A DNA stretch of 13,982 nt. Origin: Omnitrophica bacterium GWA2_41_15. GTDB taxonomy: Bacteria; Omnitrophota; Gorgyraeia; Gorgyraeales; Gorgyraeaceae. Positions 7,000 through 13,674 of this stretch are shown here, one piece after another (the first letter of the stretch is position 1; each line of letters starts with the position of its first letter). The notes beneath the pieces were generated by a model. It saw nothing but the letters and a program-made list of their open reading frames with translations. It was not told the DNA's origin and ran no database searches. Both the position numbers and the translations under genes were made by a program. The DNA lies in the NCBI GenBank assembly GCA_919902485.1, contig CAKKRB010000082.1:1-13982 (forward strand), written 5' to 3'.

Positions 7000-7665
7000 T
7001 CTACCTGCCCTACGCGCTCAGTGAGTGCTCCGGCAATTGAGGATGCAGTAGTTGAATGCTTAAAGAAAATAGCCAATAACCCTCAAGAACAAAAAGAAAA
7101 TGTCGAATCATTGACACTTCGACGTTGCTCAGTGTCAATGGTGAGCCCTTCGACAAGCTCAGGATGCCTCAAAGAGTGCCGAACAAGGTCGAGGCACGTA
7201 GTCGAACCATTGAATAAACAGCTTAGTAATGAAATAAAATCGAACGTGGCGCAACAGGGCGAAATAAACAGCCAAATACGAGGCCTTATGGACAGGATAA
7301 GCGAGGCAAAAGAATCCTTAAAGATTAAAGCCAGCTCTAGTAAGGCTTCGGAAAGTGAACTGAATCGCCTCAAAGAAAAACTTCAAGATAAAGAAAGGCT
7401 CTTAAGCGAATCCCGGATAAAGAAATTACAGCTCGAGGAAAAACTCTTAACCCAGCAGGAATTAAAAGACGCGCTTCTGGTAAATACACCTATCTGGGAC
7501 ACTCTCTTCCCTCAAGAAAAAAGAAGAATTTTTAAACTTATTCTTAAGCAAGTGGATTACGACGCAAGAAATGACAAACTTGGGCTTACCTTAAATGAAA
7601 AAGGCATAAAATTCTTGAACCTTCTTCTCGATCCTAATAAACAAAAAGGGTTAGCCAATGAATAA
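7000..7665 (+). pseudogene. 3' fragment of a large serine recombinase
   Basis: The frame is open from 7000, just after an in-frame TGA at 6997-6999, to the stop at 7663-7665. The first codons read STCPTRSVSAPAIEDAVVECL, the end of the zinc-ribbon and start of the linker in large serine recombinases. A long coiled coil follows (SQIRGLMDRISEAKESL and on to KKLQLEEKLL), then the family C-terminus TPIWDTLFPQEKRRIFKLIL. The catalytic resolvase domain (Ser nucleophile) and the DNA-binding recombinase domain are absent upstream, so no active enzyme can be made. A GTG at 7021 could start a 214-residue coiled-coil fragment. A 99-base repeat interrupts it in frame at 7102-7200. The next gene overlaps its last 8 bases. 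Confidence 0.8.
7102..7200. repeat. 99-bp palindromic repeat inserted in frame
   Basis: GTCGAATCATTGA (7102-7114) and GTCGAACCATTGA (7201-7213) are 12-of-13 direct repeats exactly 99 bases apart, as expected of an insertion with target duplication. Within lie a hairpin, CATTGACACT (7109-7118) with AGTGTCAATG (7131-7140), two copies of TTCGACnnGCTCAG (7119 and 7149 onwards), and GCCTC/GAGGC arms around 7166 and 7190. The core CCCTTCGACAAGCTCAGG is one I recall as a widespread dispersed repeat in environmental genomes. The insert adds 33 codons with no stop; removing it restores a smooth recombinase frame. Confidence 0.8.
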
Positions 7666-8032
7666 CTCTATGCGTTTTGAATTTATAGTCAATTTAAAGC
7701 ATGTAAACCATAGATCTCAGCGCTGCTATATGACTAGAATTACCAAAGAGCCGAAGATGCGGCAGGATTTGATCCTAGCGCATCAGCTTCAAGAGCTTAT
7801 GGAAAAAGATAAAATGGTTACTGTAAGACAAATCTCGAAGTGGGTAGGCTTAACTTATAGACGAATATTGCAGATTATGGATATACTTTATTTAGCACCA
7901 AAGATACAGGAGAAGATACTTTTCTCTGAAGAAATCGCTATCTATCGTCTCAGCGAAAAGAAGATGCGAAAGGTTACCAAAGAAATCATCTGGGAGAGAC
8001 AGCTTAAAATCTGGAAAGCTATACTTGCCTAA
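7658..8032 (+). CDS. Small HTH protein coupled to serine recombinase
   Basis: This basic 124-residue protein contains a helix-turn-helix-like segment at about 55-76 (VTVRQISKWVGLTYRRIL), followed by QIMDILYLAPKIQEKILF. The last part strongly resembles the MTQIMNLLLLAPEIQE-type motif of small proteins encoded right after serine recombinases in mobile elements, where the HTH has a ParB-like or sigma-like look. The start ATG overlaps the recombinase stop by 8 bases, with AAAAGGG about 8 bases ahead, indicating translational coupling. It may be an accessory DNA-binding or directionality factor, which is inference. The coding frame is intact although the recombinase is truncated. Confidence 0.7.
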   Translation: MNNSMRFEFIVNLKHVNHRSQRCYMTRITKEPKMRQDLILAHQLQELMEKDKMVTVRQISKWVGLTYRRILQIMDILYLAPKIQEKILFSEEIAIYRLSEKKMRKVTKEIIWERQLKIWKAILA

Positions 8033-8085
8033 CAAATCCTTTCTTTTTTTATCTCTCGTTCAAATAGAGCGTTTATAAGGGCTGC

Positions 8086-8367
8086 CTAAAGCTTTTCTTT
8101 TGCCCTTTTTCTGCAATCTTCTATTATTTCCTTCGGAATCAAGCGATAAGCTAAAAAGATCAGCCCTGGAACAATTATCATATCATCGAGATGTCCGATT
8201 ATCGGTATAAAATCAGGAATGATATCAAAAGGAAGAACTGCGTAGCCAATAGCAGCTTTTAGAAGAAACTTTGCTGTTTTAGGAGTGCGACTGTCTTGCA
8301 GGACTAATTTATAGACTTTGAGCTCATTCTTAAAATCTTTACTGATACGCTTTAACTTTTTGAACAT
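8086..8367 (-). CDS. YkvA/DUF1232 family membrane protein
   Basis: This 93-residue protein shows the DUF1232 signature LPFDIIPDFIPIIGHLDDMIIVP at about 47-69 (Y/P-x-D-x-IPD-x-x-P-x-x-G-x-x-DD), within one or two hydrophobic helices and preceded by a basic N-terminus. The family's function is unknown; some members sit near stress or metal genes. It lies 18 bases downstream of the DtxR gene on the same strand, so it may be the last gene of the metal operon. There is no Shine-Dalgarno sequence; instead an extended -10 lies directly upstream, see the separate entry. No terminator was seen after it. Confidence 0.9.
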   Translation of the reverse strand: MFKKLKRISKDFKNELKVYKLVLQDSRTPKTAKFLLKAAIGYAVLPFDIIPDFIPIIGHLDDMIIVPGLIFLAYRLIPKEIIEDCRKRAKEKL

Positions 8368-8373
8368 GCAGCT

Positions 8374-8382
8374 ATTATATCA
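8374..8382 (-). promoter_or_regulatory. Extended -10 element, possibly leaderless start
   Basis: On the minus strand TGATATAAT (8382-8374) matches the extended -10 form TGnTATAAT and ends 6 bases before the DUF1232 ATG. Initiation about 7 bases downstream would fall on the A of the ATG, giving a leaderless message, and no ribosome binding site is present to argue otherwise. There is no -35 match at 17 bases, and chance is possible in AT-rich DNA. Confidence 0.4.
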
Positions 8383-8385
8383 TGC

Positions 8386-9027
8386 CTATTTTGACCTGCG
8401 CACAAAAATACATTCAGCCAGTTCATTATCAATAGCAAACTGGGATTCGCCGATCTGGAAGACATAGGAAGGGAAGCTTTGAATTAAGTTTATTGTCATG
8501 CCGGGCAGAACCCCCATAGCCATAAGCTTCTGAAGTTTCTTATTATCTTTGGTATGAATATAAACAACTTTTCCTTTCTGATTTACTTTTAATCGATTAA
8601 GCGGCGAGACGATTTTGCCTGTATTCTCTTTAGCTTCCCGGCAGCATACTCCTTCAGGAATTGGCTTTCCATGAGGACATGTTTTTGGATGCCCTAAAAG
8701 AGTGCAGATATTATCTTCTACGCCCTCATGAAGCAAGTGCTCAAATTGACAGCTTAAAGGATGTATGAGTTTCTTTTTTATATCCAAGACGTCGGCAAAT
8801 AATCTTTCAGCTAATCTATGCCGCCTGACTATTTTTTCACCTTCGTCTTTTCCTTTCTCTGTCAAAGCAACTTTATTGCTTATTAATTTAATATAGCCTG
8901 ATTTCCACAATTCATCTATTTCCGGCTCTGCCTTCGCAATGCCTAAATCAACGGGCTCCTCTTTTTCTTCTCCGGTATGCGCCCATAGCGTCTCTAAAAT
9001 TTCTTCTGCTCTATCACTTATCTTCAT
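8386..9027 (-). CDS. DtxR-type metal regulator with FeoA/SH3 domain
   Basis: This 213-residue protein has a short winged-helix region (1-65), a dimerisation and metal domain with RRHRLAERLFADVL, and a C-terminal FeoA/SH3-like domain (about 143-210, LQKLMAMGVLPGMTINLI). Aligned by eye with DtxR at a constant offset of 9, His70, Glu74 and His89 match the ancillary site (His79, Glu83, His98), and Cys93, Glu96 and His97 (CQFEH) match the primary site Cys102/Glu105/His106. The Cys points to an iron-type rather than an MntR-type site. A Cys-rich segment HPKTCPHGKPIPEGVCC follows. The HTH is about 9 residues shorter than in DtxR. It overlaps the preceding gene by 14 bases, with AGGA 6 bases before the ATG. 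It is the only FeoA-like domain in this cluster. Confidence 0.92.
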   Translation of the reverse strand: MKISDRAEEILETLWAHTGEEKEEPVDLGIAKAEPEIDELWKSGYIKLISNKVALTEKGKDEGEKIVRRHRLAERLFADVLDIKKKLIHPLSCQFEHLLHEGVEDNICTLLGHPKTCPHGKPIPEGVCCREAKENTGKIVSPLNRLKVNQKGKVVYIHTKDNKKLQKLMAMGVLPGMTINLIQSFPSYVFQIGESQFAIDNELAECIFVRRSK

Positions 9028-9196
9028 CTGACTTCCTCTCTTTCTTGAAATACTTTAACCATTTTGGTTCTCTCGGAACCTCAAAACTGCAATTCGGGCA
9101 CCTGATAAGCTTGCAGCCTTTCATAAAAGGGCAATTTTTACAAACTTCCTGTGCCTGTTTTTCATCAAACTCATATCCGCATAAAGTGCATTTCAT
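9014..9196 (-). CDS. Seven-cysteine mini-protein of the Feo operon
   Basis: This 60-residue protein has Cys3, Cys6, Cys19, Cys22, Cys28, Cys33 and Cys36, as CTLC, CKNCPFMKGC and CPNC, followed by a basic, charged tail (WLKYFKKERK). The outer CxxC pairs look like a rubredoxin-like zinc or iron knuckle; the inner CxxCx5C could bind another metal or cluster. It starts with an ATGA overlap on the stop of the feoB transporter gene and overlaps the DtxR gene by 14 bases, so synthesis should be coupled to both. I recall similar small proteins beside feoB in deltaproteobacteria, but no function is established. An iron-delivery or iron-sensing role is inference. Confidence 0.82.
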   Translation of the reverse strand: MKCTLCGYEFDEKQAQEVCKNCPFMKGCKLIRCPNCSFEVPREPKWLKYFKKERKSDEDK

Positions 9197-10641
9197 AAGC
9201 TAATTCCCAGGACATTTAATATAAGATTTACCAAGAAACCTGCCGAAAACGAAAAGAAGAGTATAAATACCGAAATACCCACTCCTGTTTTCCAACCCCT
9301 TTCTTTTACGTTCATCAAAAACTGCGCAATACAAGGCAAGAATAATGTTAAAGTTACGCAGGCTACCACCAACTGGTTGCCGGTGAATAATCCGGCTTTC
9401 TTAATATCATATAGCCCGGCAGCTCCGTAGTCCCTTCTAAAGAAACCAAACAAGAAGGCAACAGCAGCCTTATCGGGAAGTCCGATCCAGCGAATAGGAT
9501 ATTCTAATGCCCTCGTTAACAAATTAAATAGTCCTGACAACTGACCTAACCAGATAAATACGCTGGCTAAAATAAACATAGGAAATATCTCTGCGAAATA
9601 CCATTTCACTCTTGTATAGGTTTTTACAAATACATTGGACAGCTTAGGCAGCCTAAGCGGCGGAATTTCCATATAAAAAGAAGGCGCCTCTCCCGGCAAA
9701 ACTAATGAAGAAAGGAATCCTATTAAAAGAAAAACCAAACCCACTATCCCTGCCCAAATCCATAACCCTTTGGGGTTTCCTTCAAGTAATGAAAGAATCA
9801 CTCCCAACTGCGCTGAGCAAGGAATAGCCAAAGCCAATAAGATTGTCGCGATAATCCTCTCCCTCTTTGTAGGTAGCGTCCTGGTAACCATTGTGGCCAT
9901 CGTATCGCACCCTAAACCAAGGACCATGGGTATAACTGCTCTCCCGGTTAGGCCTATTTTTTTAAAAAGCCTGTCTATAAGCAAAGCTAACCTAGGTAAA
10001 TATCCAGTGTCCTCAATAATCGCAAAGGCAATAAAGAATGTTGTGACAATAGGCAGTATTAAAGCTACGGCATAACGCACGCCTAAAGTGATCATCCCGT
10101 ATTCCCCCACGAATAATTCACGAAACAAATGCCAAGGAATAATTGAGGTAAAAATCTGCGTTATCCAAGGATTGATATGATTTTCAAAGATATCTTTCTC
10201 AATAAAATCTACCAAAATGCCTGCGCCAAACTTTCCTACGAATTTATAGATGCCATAATAAAGTATCAATAGCAAAATAGGCACGCCGGTAACCGGATTT
10301 ATCATTACCCGGCTAAGCTTTTCTTTAAACGGTAATCCCGCCTTGGGCGAATGCTCTATGGCTCTACTTACAATAATATTTGCTTCCTCTTGCCTGCGTT
10401 GGGAAATTATATAAGAAAGCGGCTCATGAAAATGCGTTTTAGTATGATTTATAATTTCCATAATCTGGGCAAGATTTTCTGGCTCATTGGATTTTACTAG
10501 CGAGATAATTTCTTCATCATCCTGAAGTAGCAATAGCCCGATAGAGCGCTTGGAGATGCCATAATCCGCCTTTAGCAAATTCTCTATCTTCTCCAAAGAA
10601 GTCTCTAAGATATCACCGATGTATTTACATGTTTCTGACAT
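9193..10641 (-). CDS. feoB: FeoB transporter subunit (membrane part of split FeoB)
   Basis: This 482-residue protein is the inner-membrane permease half of a ferrous iron transporter, without the G domain. Residues 1-110 form the soluble helical domain that in full FeoB follows the GTPase. Then come NPVTGVPILLLILYYG, the first Gate domain with IEDTGYLPRLALLIDRL, GLGCDTMATMVTRTLPTKRERI (FeoB-type GCxxxA motif) and IPCSAQLGVILSLL. A second Gate region has FLFGFFRRDYGAAGLYDI, and the C-terminal helices end the protein. The start lies 17 bases inside the end of the GTPase gene, with its own GGGAGG 10 bases upstream, so this is a real internal start and not a frameshift. GTP-driven Fe2+ uptake is the family role; the GCDTMAT variant is divergent, so metal specificity is not certain. 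Confidence 0.92.
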   Translation of the reverse strand: MSETCKYIGDILETSLEKIENLLKADYGISKRSIGLLLLQDDEEIISLVKSNEPENLAQIMEIINHTKTHFHEPLSYIISQRRQEEANIIVSRAIEHSPKAGLPFKEKLSRVMINPVTGVPILLLILYYGIYKFVGKFGAGILVDFIEKDIFENHINPWITQIFTSIIPWHLFRELFVGEYGMITLGVRYAVALILPIVTTFFIAFAIIEDTGYLPRLALLIDRLFKKIGLTGRAVIPMVLGLGCDTMATMVTRTLPTKRERIIATILLALAIPCSAQLGVILSLLEGNPKGLWIWAGIVGLVFLLIGFLSSLVLPGEAPSFYMEIPPLRLPKLSNVFVKTYTRVKWYFAEIFPMFILASVFIWLGQLSGLFNLLTRALEYPIRWIGLPDKAAVAFLFGFFRRDYGAAGLYDIKKAGLFTGNQLVVACVTLTLFLPCIAQFLMNVKERGWKTGVGISVFILFFSFSAGFLVNLILNVLGISL

Positions 10642-11203
10642 ATTCTTCTATCCTCCCTTTCAAGATATCGATTCCTCTCCCAGTTGTTGAAACGGTGGAT
10701 ATTACCGGAATCTTCAAATCTCTTTCCAGATGCTCTAAACGTATCTTCATTCCTATTTTTTCCGCTTCATCAATAATGTTAAGAACTAATAGTACTGGCA
10801 GTTTCGCCTCGATTAACTGTAATGTAAGAGGCAACATCCTCTCTAGGTTTTTGGCATCAACTATATGAATAACAATATCTGGTTTTTCTTTAATCAATAT
10901 ATTCCTGGCCACCCTCTCTTCTTCAGTGATAGGCAAAAGCGAATACATGCCAGGCGTATCTATAACCTCAAATTCATTATCACCTATTTTGGTTTTACCT
11001 CTTGTAACCTCAACTGTAGTTCCCGGATAGTTAGACACAGTTACATATGTTCCTGTCAGGCGGTTAAACATAACAGATTTTCCCACATTAGGGCTGCCTA
11101 CAATCGCAATTTTATTTAAACTATCTTTGATGTTTTCTTCTTCCTTGCCGCAACAAGAACCCGTCGGCTTAAATCCTTTAAATAATCTATTAACAAAACT
11201 CAT
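10625..11203 (-). CDS. feoB: FeoB GTPase subunit (G domain of split FeoB)
   Basis: This 192-residue protein is a complete FeoB-type G domain on its own: G1 GSPNVGKS at 36-43, switch region NYPGTTVE with Thr63, G3 DTPG at 82-85, G4 NIID at 142-145 and G5 STVSTTGRG at 169-177. There is no membrane segment. An N-terminal tail of about 30 residues contains GSCCGK, a Cys pair that could bind metal. It should dock on the transporter subunit encoded next (17-base overlap) and control Fe2+ flow by GTP hydrolysis. The ATG is preceded by a strong purine tract with GGAG 5 bases upstream. It starts 43 bases after the barrel-protein gene, and no Fur-like box occurs in that gap, so it is probably cotranscribed with it. 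Confidence 0.93.
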   Translation of the reverse strand: MSFVNRLFKGFKPTGSCCGKEEENIKDSLNKIAIVGSPNVGKSVMFNRLTGTYVTVSNYPGTTVEVTRGKTKIGDNEFEVIDTPGMYSLLPITEEERVARNILIKEKPDIVIHIVDAKNLERMLPLTLQLIEAKLPVLLVLNIIDEAEKIGMKIRLEHLERDLKIPVISTVSTTGRGIDILKGRIEEYVRNM

Positions 11204-11245
11204 TGAGTCTCCCTCCCTCCCTTCCTGCCTGCTCTAAAGCAAGCC

Positions 11246-12184
11246 TTAAAATGTATAAACAAAGGTAAAAACTATGGAATCATTCGCATCAGTATTAGTC
11301 CCTGTCATTACACGCTGATAAGCTATCAGAGTCTGAATCTTACTATTTGACCAGCCAATCCCCGGAGCAATAGCCAAATAATCTATATTTGAAGCAGGGG
11401 TTTTTACTCCATTATGTCTCTTGTCCCCTTGCAGAAAACCATTTACCTCGAAACTTAGATTGAAACCCTTCGGCAGAAAATATTCCATACCAAAGTCATA
11501 ATTAAAGTAGTTTGCATAACGCGTCTTGACACCATCAACATGCACTTGTTGCGGAAAACTATAGGTGGCATCAGCATGAAAAATAAATGGTTTTAATCTC
11601 TTTGTTAGAATAATCCCCAGCCCCTGATCCCAAGAACCTCCGCCTGATGTAGCACCCATTAAATCCGTCCCTAACTTATCAGAATCTGCATTTTCATATT
11701 TGCCTGTAGGCATTTTAAGCTGGAATAATCCTGTCATATGAGGCATCCAGCCTTTTTCTTCAAGAGCGCAGTAACGCATAAAAAGATAACTATCGCCAAA
11801 GCCTTCTGAATGAGCACTGGAACCGTTCTGTTTGACATAATTTTCCTGATAAACCATTTGGGCATCAATCTCAAGCCTATCGGTAAGGCCATATTGCGCA
11901 AAAAGCTGTTCCTGAAACTGATATTTCTTGTCACCCTTAGGCAAAGAATCGTAGTCGCCATCTGCATTGAAGGCGCCTCTTGTGCGGTTATAAAAGAAAA
12001 ATGGCTGAATCACAAATTTTCCCTTGCCGCAAAGGGGAGCTGTCCAAGTAGTAAGCGGGCCTGCGGAAACAGGCTCCCATTCATCACGCATTTCGTGGCT
12101 TTCGCTATGAGCAAAACTATAATCTGCTTGATTTAGTAATATGCAGCTTGCAGCTGTTAAAATTACCAAGATTCTCTGTAGCAT
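11246..12184 (-). CDS. Outer-membrane beta-barrel protein (MetA-like transporter family)
   Basis: This protein of about 312 residues has a signal peptide (hydrophobic core ILVILTAASCILL, likely cut after YSFA), then a mature N-terminus rich in His and Glu (HSESHEMRDEWE). The remainder alternates aromatic and polar strands, for example FVIQPFFFYNRTRG, RLEIDAQMVYQ and NLSFEVNGFLQG, and ends in FTFVYTF with a terminal Phe as barrel assembly requires. It resembles the MetA-pathway/transporter barrel group (PF13557), whose substrates are mostly unknown. GGAG 4 bases before the ATG at 12184 decides against the TTG one codon earlier, which would be too close. A good Fur-like box sits directly upstream and feoB follows, so a role in metal passage across the outer membrane is likely but inferred. 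Confidence 0.78.
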   Translation of the reverse strand: MLQRILVILTAASCILLNQADYSFAHSESHEMRDEWEPVSAGPLTTWTAPLCGKGKFVIQPFFFYNRTRGAFNADGDYDSLPKGDKKYQFQEQLFAQYGLTDRLEIDAQMVYQENYVKQNGSSAHSEGFGDSYLFMRYCALEEKGWMPHMTGLFQLKMPTGKYENADSDKLGTDLMGATSGGGSWDQGLGIILTKRLKPFIFHADATYSFPQQVHVDGVKTRYANYFNYDFGMEYFLPKGFNLSFEVNGFLQGDKRHNGVKTPASNIDYLAIAPGIGWSNSKIQTLIAYQRVMTGTNTDANDSIVFTFVYTF

Positions 12185-12201
12185 CAATCTCCTCTATATC
12201 T

Positions 12202-12220
12202 GATTTTGATTTTCATTATC
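12202..12220. promoter_or_regulatory. Fur-like box upstream of barrel protein and feoB genes
   Basis: GATTTTGATTTTCATTATC agrees with the 19-base Fur consensus GATAATGATAATCATTATC at 15 positions (counted by hand). The hexamer pattern continues with CATTAC and TATC to 12229, as if more than one Fur dimer could bind. It lies 18 bases upstream of the ATG of the barrel-protein gene and would control that gene and the feoB genes behind it. Confidence 0.7.
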
Positions 12221-12256
12221 ATTACTATCTTAAAAAAATTTACTTATTTCTCCTCT

Positions 12257-13159
12257 TTAAATAAAACTGAATATATAACCTAATATCAAACCTAATGAGC
12301 ATATCAGGCCTAAATATATTAGCAAAACCTTAGTCCCAAACTCTTTCCTTAATACCAGTATCGTCCCGTAGCTTGTTATGGGGCCTATTAAAAGCAGAAC
12401 AAAACCAGCTCCCCTGCTCAACCCTTGCTTAAGTAATGCATCAACCAAGGGTACGCCCATGGTTGCGCAGATATATGTGAGAAGCCCGAAGATTAACGCA
12501 AATAGATACCCCATACTGTCTCTTAAATAGTGTTTTACCAGGTAGCCGATAGGCATTATCGAACCTACAGAAGCAGCCAATACCAAACCAAGCAAAGTCT
12601 CTTTACCTATATCTTTAGGCATCTGGATATAAGCGAATTTCAGAACCGATACAACCCGAGAGATAAAGTTTTTCTTTGCCGATATGACTTTAGAAGAATT
12701 GGGATCTTTTTCATGGCAATTGCAGCCATCATTGTCTATTATGTCTTTCTTAACTTTTATTCTGTTACCAATTAAACCAGCAACTATACCCATAAAAATA
12801 ACCGAAAAGAAAAGATAAACTGCAAATTTAATCCCCAACAATTTTGCCGTGACAATTAAAGCATTGATAGAGGTAGCTGGAGTAGCAATAAGTAGAGCCA
12901 GTATCGGCCCCAACGATGCTCCTTTCTTACGAAAGCTAACCGCAATCGGTAAACATCCCCAGCAACACACCGGCACCAATGTTCCAATAAGTGTTGACCA
13001 TAGAACTCCTTTTACGCCCTTACCACCTAAGTGTTTATCTATCCATGCATCCGGAATAAACTCATGGACGATCCCGCTTAAAAGAAAACCAATGGCTAAC
13101 GCAGGAGCCATTTCAACAAAATAGTGCTTAAATGAATTAAGAAAATTATACAAAAACAT
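12257..13159 (-). CDS. ArsP/DUF318-type permease (SO_0444-like)
   Basis: This 300-residue inner-membrane protein has eight or more hydrophobic segments in two halves. The first half carries the family motif GTLVPVCCWGCLPIAVSF (Cys65, Cys66, Cys69) and GPILALLIATPATSINALIV; the second has GVPLVDALLKQGLSRGAGFVLLLIGP, as in PF03773 permeases that export arsenicals or are named Cu/Zn efflux transporters. A central cytoplasmic loop (about 134-165) contains DGCNCHEKD, a probable metal-binding site. Flanked by fur and an iron operon, with a weaker Fur-like box upstream, it may be an iron or other divalent-metal exporter or importer; direction and substrate are not visible. No good Shine-Dalgarno sequence precedes the ATG. 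Its gene ends 72 bases before the barrel-protein start. Confidence 0.88.
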   Translation of the reverse strand: MFLYNFLNSFKHYFVEMAPALAIGFLLSGIVHEFIPDAWIDKHLGGKGVKGVLWSTLIGTLVPVCCWGCLPIAVSFRKKGASLGPILALLIATPATSINALIVTAKLLGIKFAVYLFFSVIFMGIVAGLIGNRIKVKKDIIDNDGCNCHEKDPNSSKVISAKKNFISRVVSVLKFAYIQMPKDIGKETLLGLVLAASVGSIMPIGYLVKHYLRDSMGYLFALIFGLLTYICATMGVPLVDALLKQGLSRGAGFVLLLIGPITSYGTILVLRKEFGTKVLLIYLGLICSLGLILGYIFSFI

Positions 13160-13175
13160 AGCGATTAATCTTTAT

Positions 13176-13194
13176 GATTTTGAATTTCATTTTC
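13176..13194. promoter_or_regulatory. Weaker Fur-like box upstream of permease gene
   Basis: GATTTTGAATTTCATTTTC agrees with the Fur consensus at 13 of 19 positions (hand count) and lies 16 bases before the permease ATG, in the 59-base gap after fur. A TTGAAA with a poor -10 (TAAAGA) overlaps it on the minus strand, so the permease may have its own Fur-controlled promoter or be read through from fur. Confidence 0.52.
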
Positions 13195-13218
13195 AACATA
13201 GGGACAAAAAAATAATTC

Positions 13219-13653
13219 CTATTTCTTACATCTCTTGCATACTCCGTATAGTTCCATACGATGCCTCTCAGGATAGAAGCCGTGTTGCTTAACTAATTTT
13301 TCCTGCAAACGTTCAATCTCCGGATCCACTACCTCTATGAATCTACCACACTTAGTACAGATGAGATGATCGTGGTGCTGGTGGCCATAGAGATGTTCAT
13401 ATCTGGTTGTGCCATCTTCTAATTTTAGTTCACGGCAAAGGCCACACTCGCAAAGCAATTTAAGTGTCCGATAGATAGTGGCGTATCCTACGGTTGGATA
13501 TTTTCTCTGAACTGTTCTATAGAGTTCATTGGCAGTCAGGTGTTTGTCAATATTTAAGAAAATATACAATATCTCTTTCCTCTGCTCGCTATGCTTGAGG
13601 TTCTTAGTTCTTAGATATTCTTCAAATATTTTTTCTTCCTTCTCCCATGGCAT
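13219..13653 (-). CDS. fur: Fur-family metalloregulator
   Basis: This 144-residue protein is of typical Fur length. The winged helix lies at about 20-85 with recognition helix TVGYATIYRTLKLL. It is followed by the metal-site segment GHQHHDHLICTKCG (His91, His93, His94, His96, Cys99, Cys102) and a second CxxC (Cys139, Cys142) that completes a structural zinc site. Fur dimers bind DNA when loaded with Fe2+ and repress iron uptake genes. Zur or PerR cannot be excluded from residues alone, but classical Fur-like boxes at this gene and at the barrel-protein/feoB operon favour Fur. AAGGA stands 9 bases before the ATG. It heads the leftward island and is probably autoregulated. Confidence 0.93.
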   Translation of the reverse strand: MPWEKEEKIFEEYLRTKNLKHSEQRKEILYIFLNIDKHLTANELYRTVQRKYPTVGYATIYRTLKLLCECGLCRELKLEDGTTRYEHLYGHQHHDHLICTKCGRFIEVVDPEIERLQEKLVKQHGFYPERHRMELYGVCKRCKK

Positions 13654-13674
13654 AGGAATTTATCCTTATATTAT

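Noticed and set aside
6713..7024. A 103-codon plus-strand open frame upstream of the recombinase fragment
   Set aside because: No ribosome binding site, no recognisable motif, and it runs across the antitoxin leader; best seen as chance openness in a deletion scar.
7118..7164. CRISPR-like direct repeats (two TTCGACnnGCTCAG units)
   Set aside because: There are only two short units inside a palindromic insertion, with no regular spacers and no cas genes.
10625..10641. Programmed frameshift joining the two FeoB parts
   Set aside because: The downstream gene has its own ATG with GGGAGG 10 bases upstream, and no slippery heptamer is visible in the overlap; two separate proteins are simpler.
12139..12184. 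Lipoprotein signal in the barrel protein (AASC)
   Set aside because: The -3 residue is Ala and not Leu, Val or Ile, and a good type I cleavage site (YSFA before HSE) follows; barrel proteins are rarely lipoproteins.
12185..12187. TTG as start codon of the barrel-protein gene
   Set aside because: It would lie almost on top of the GGAG ribosome binding site; the ATG one codon later has workable spacing.
12240..12256. A Shine-Dalgarno-like GAGGAG just after the permease stop on the minus strand, hinting at a small gene
   Set aside because: No start codon follows at a usable distance and stops appear at once.
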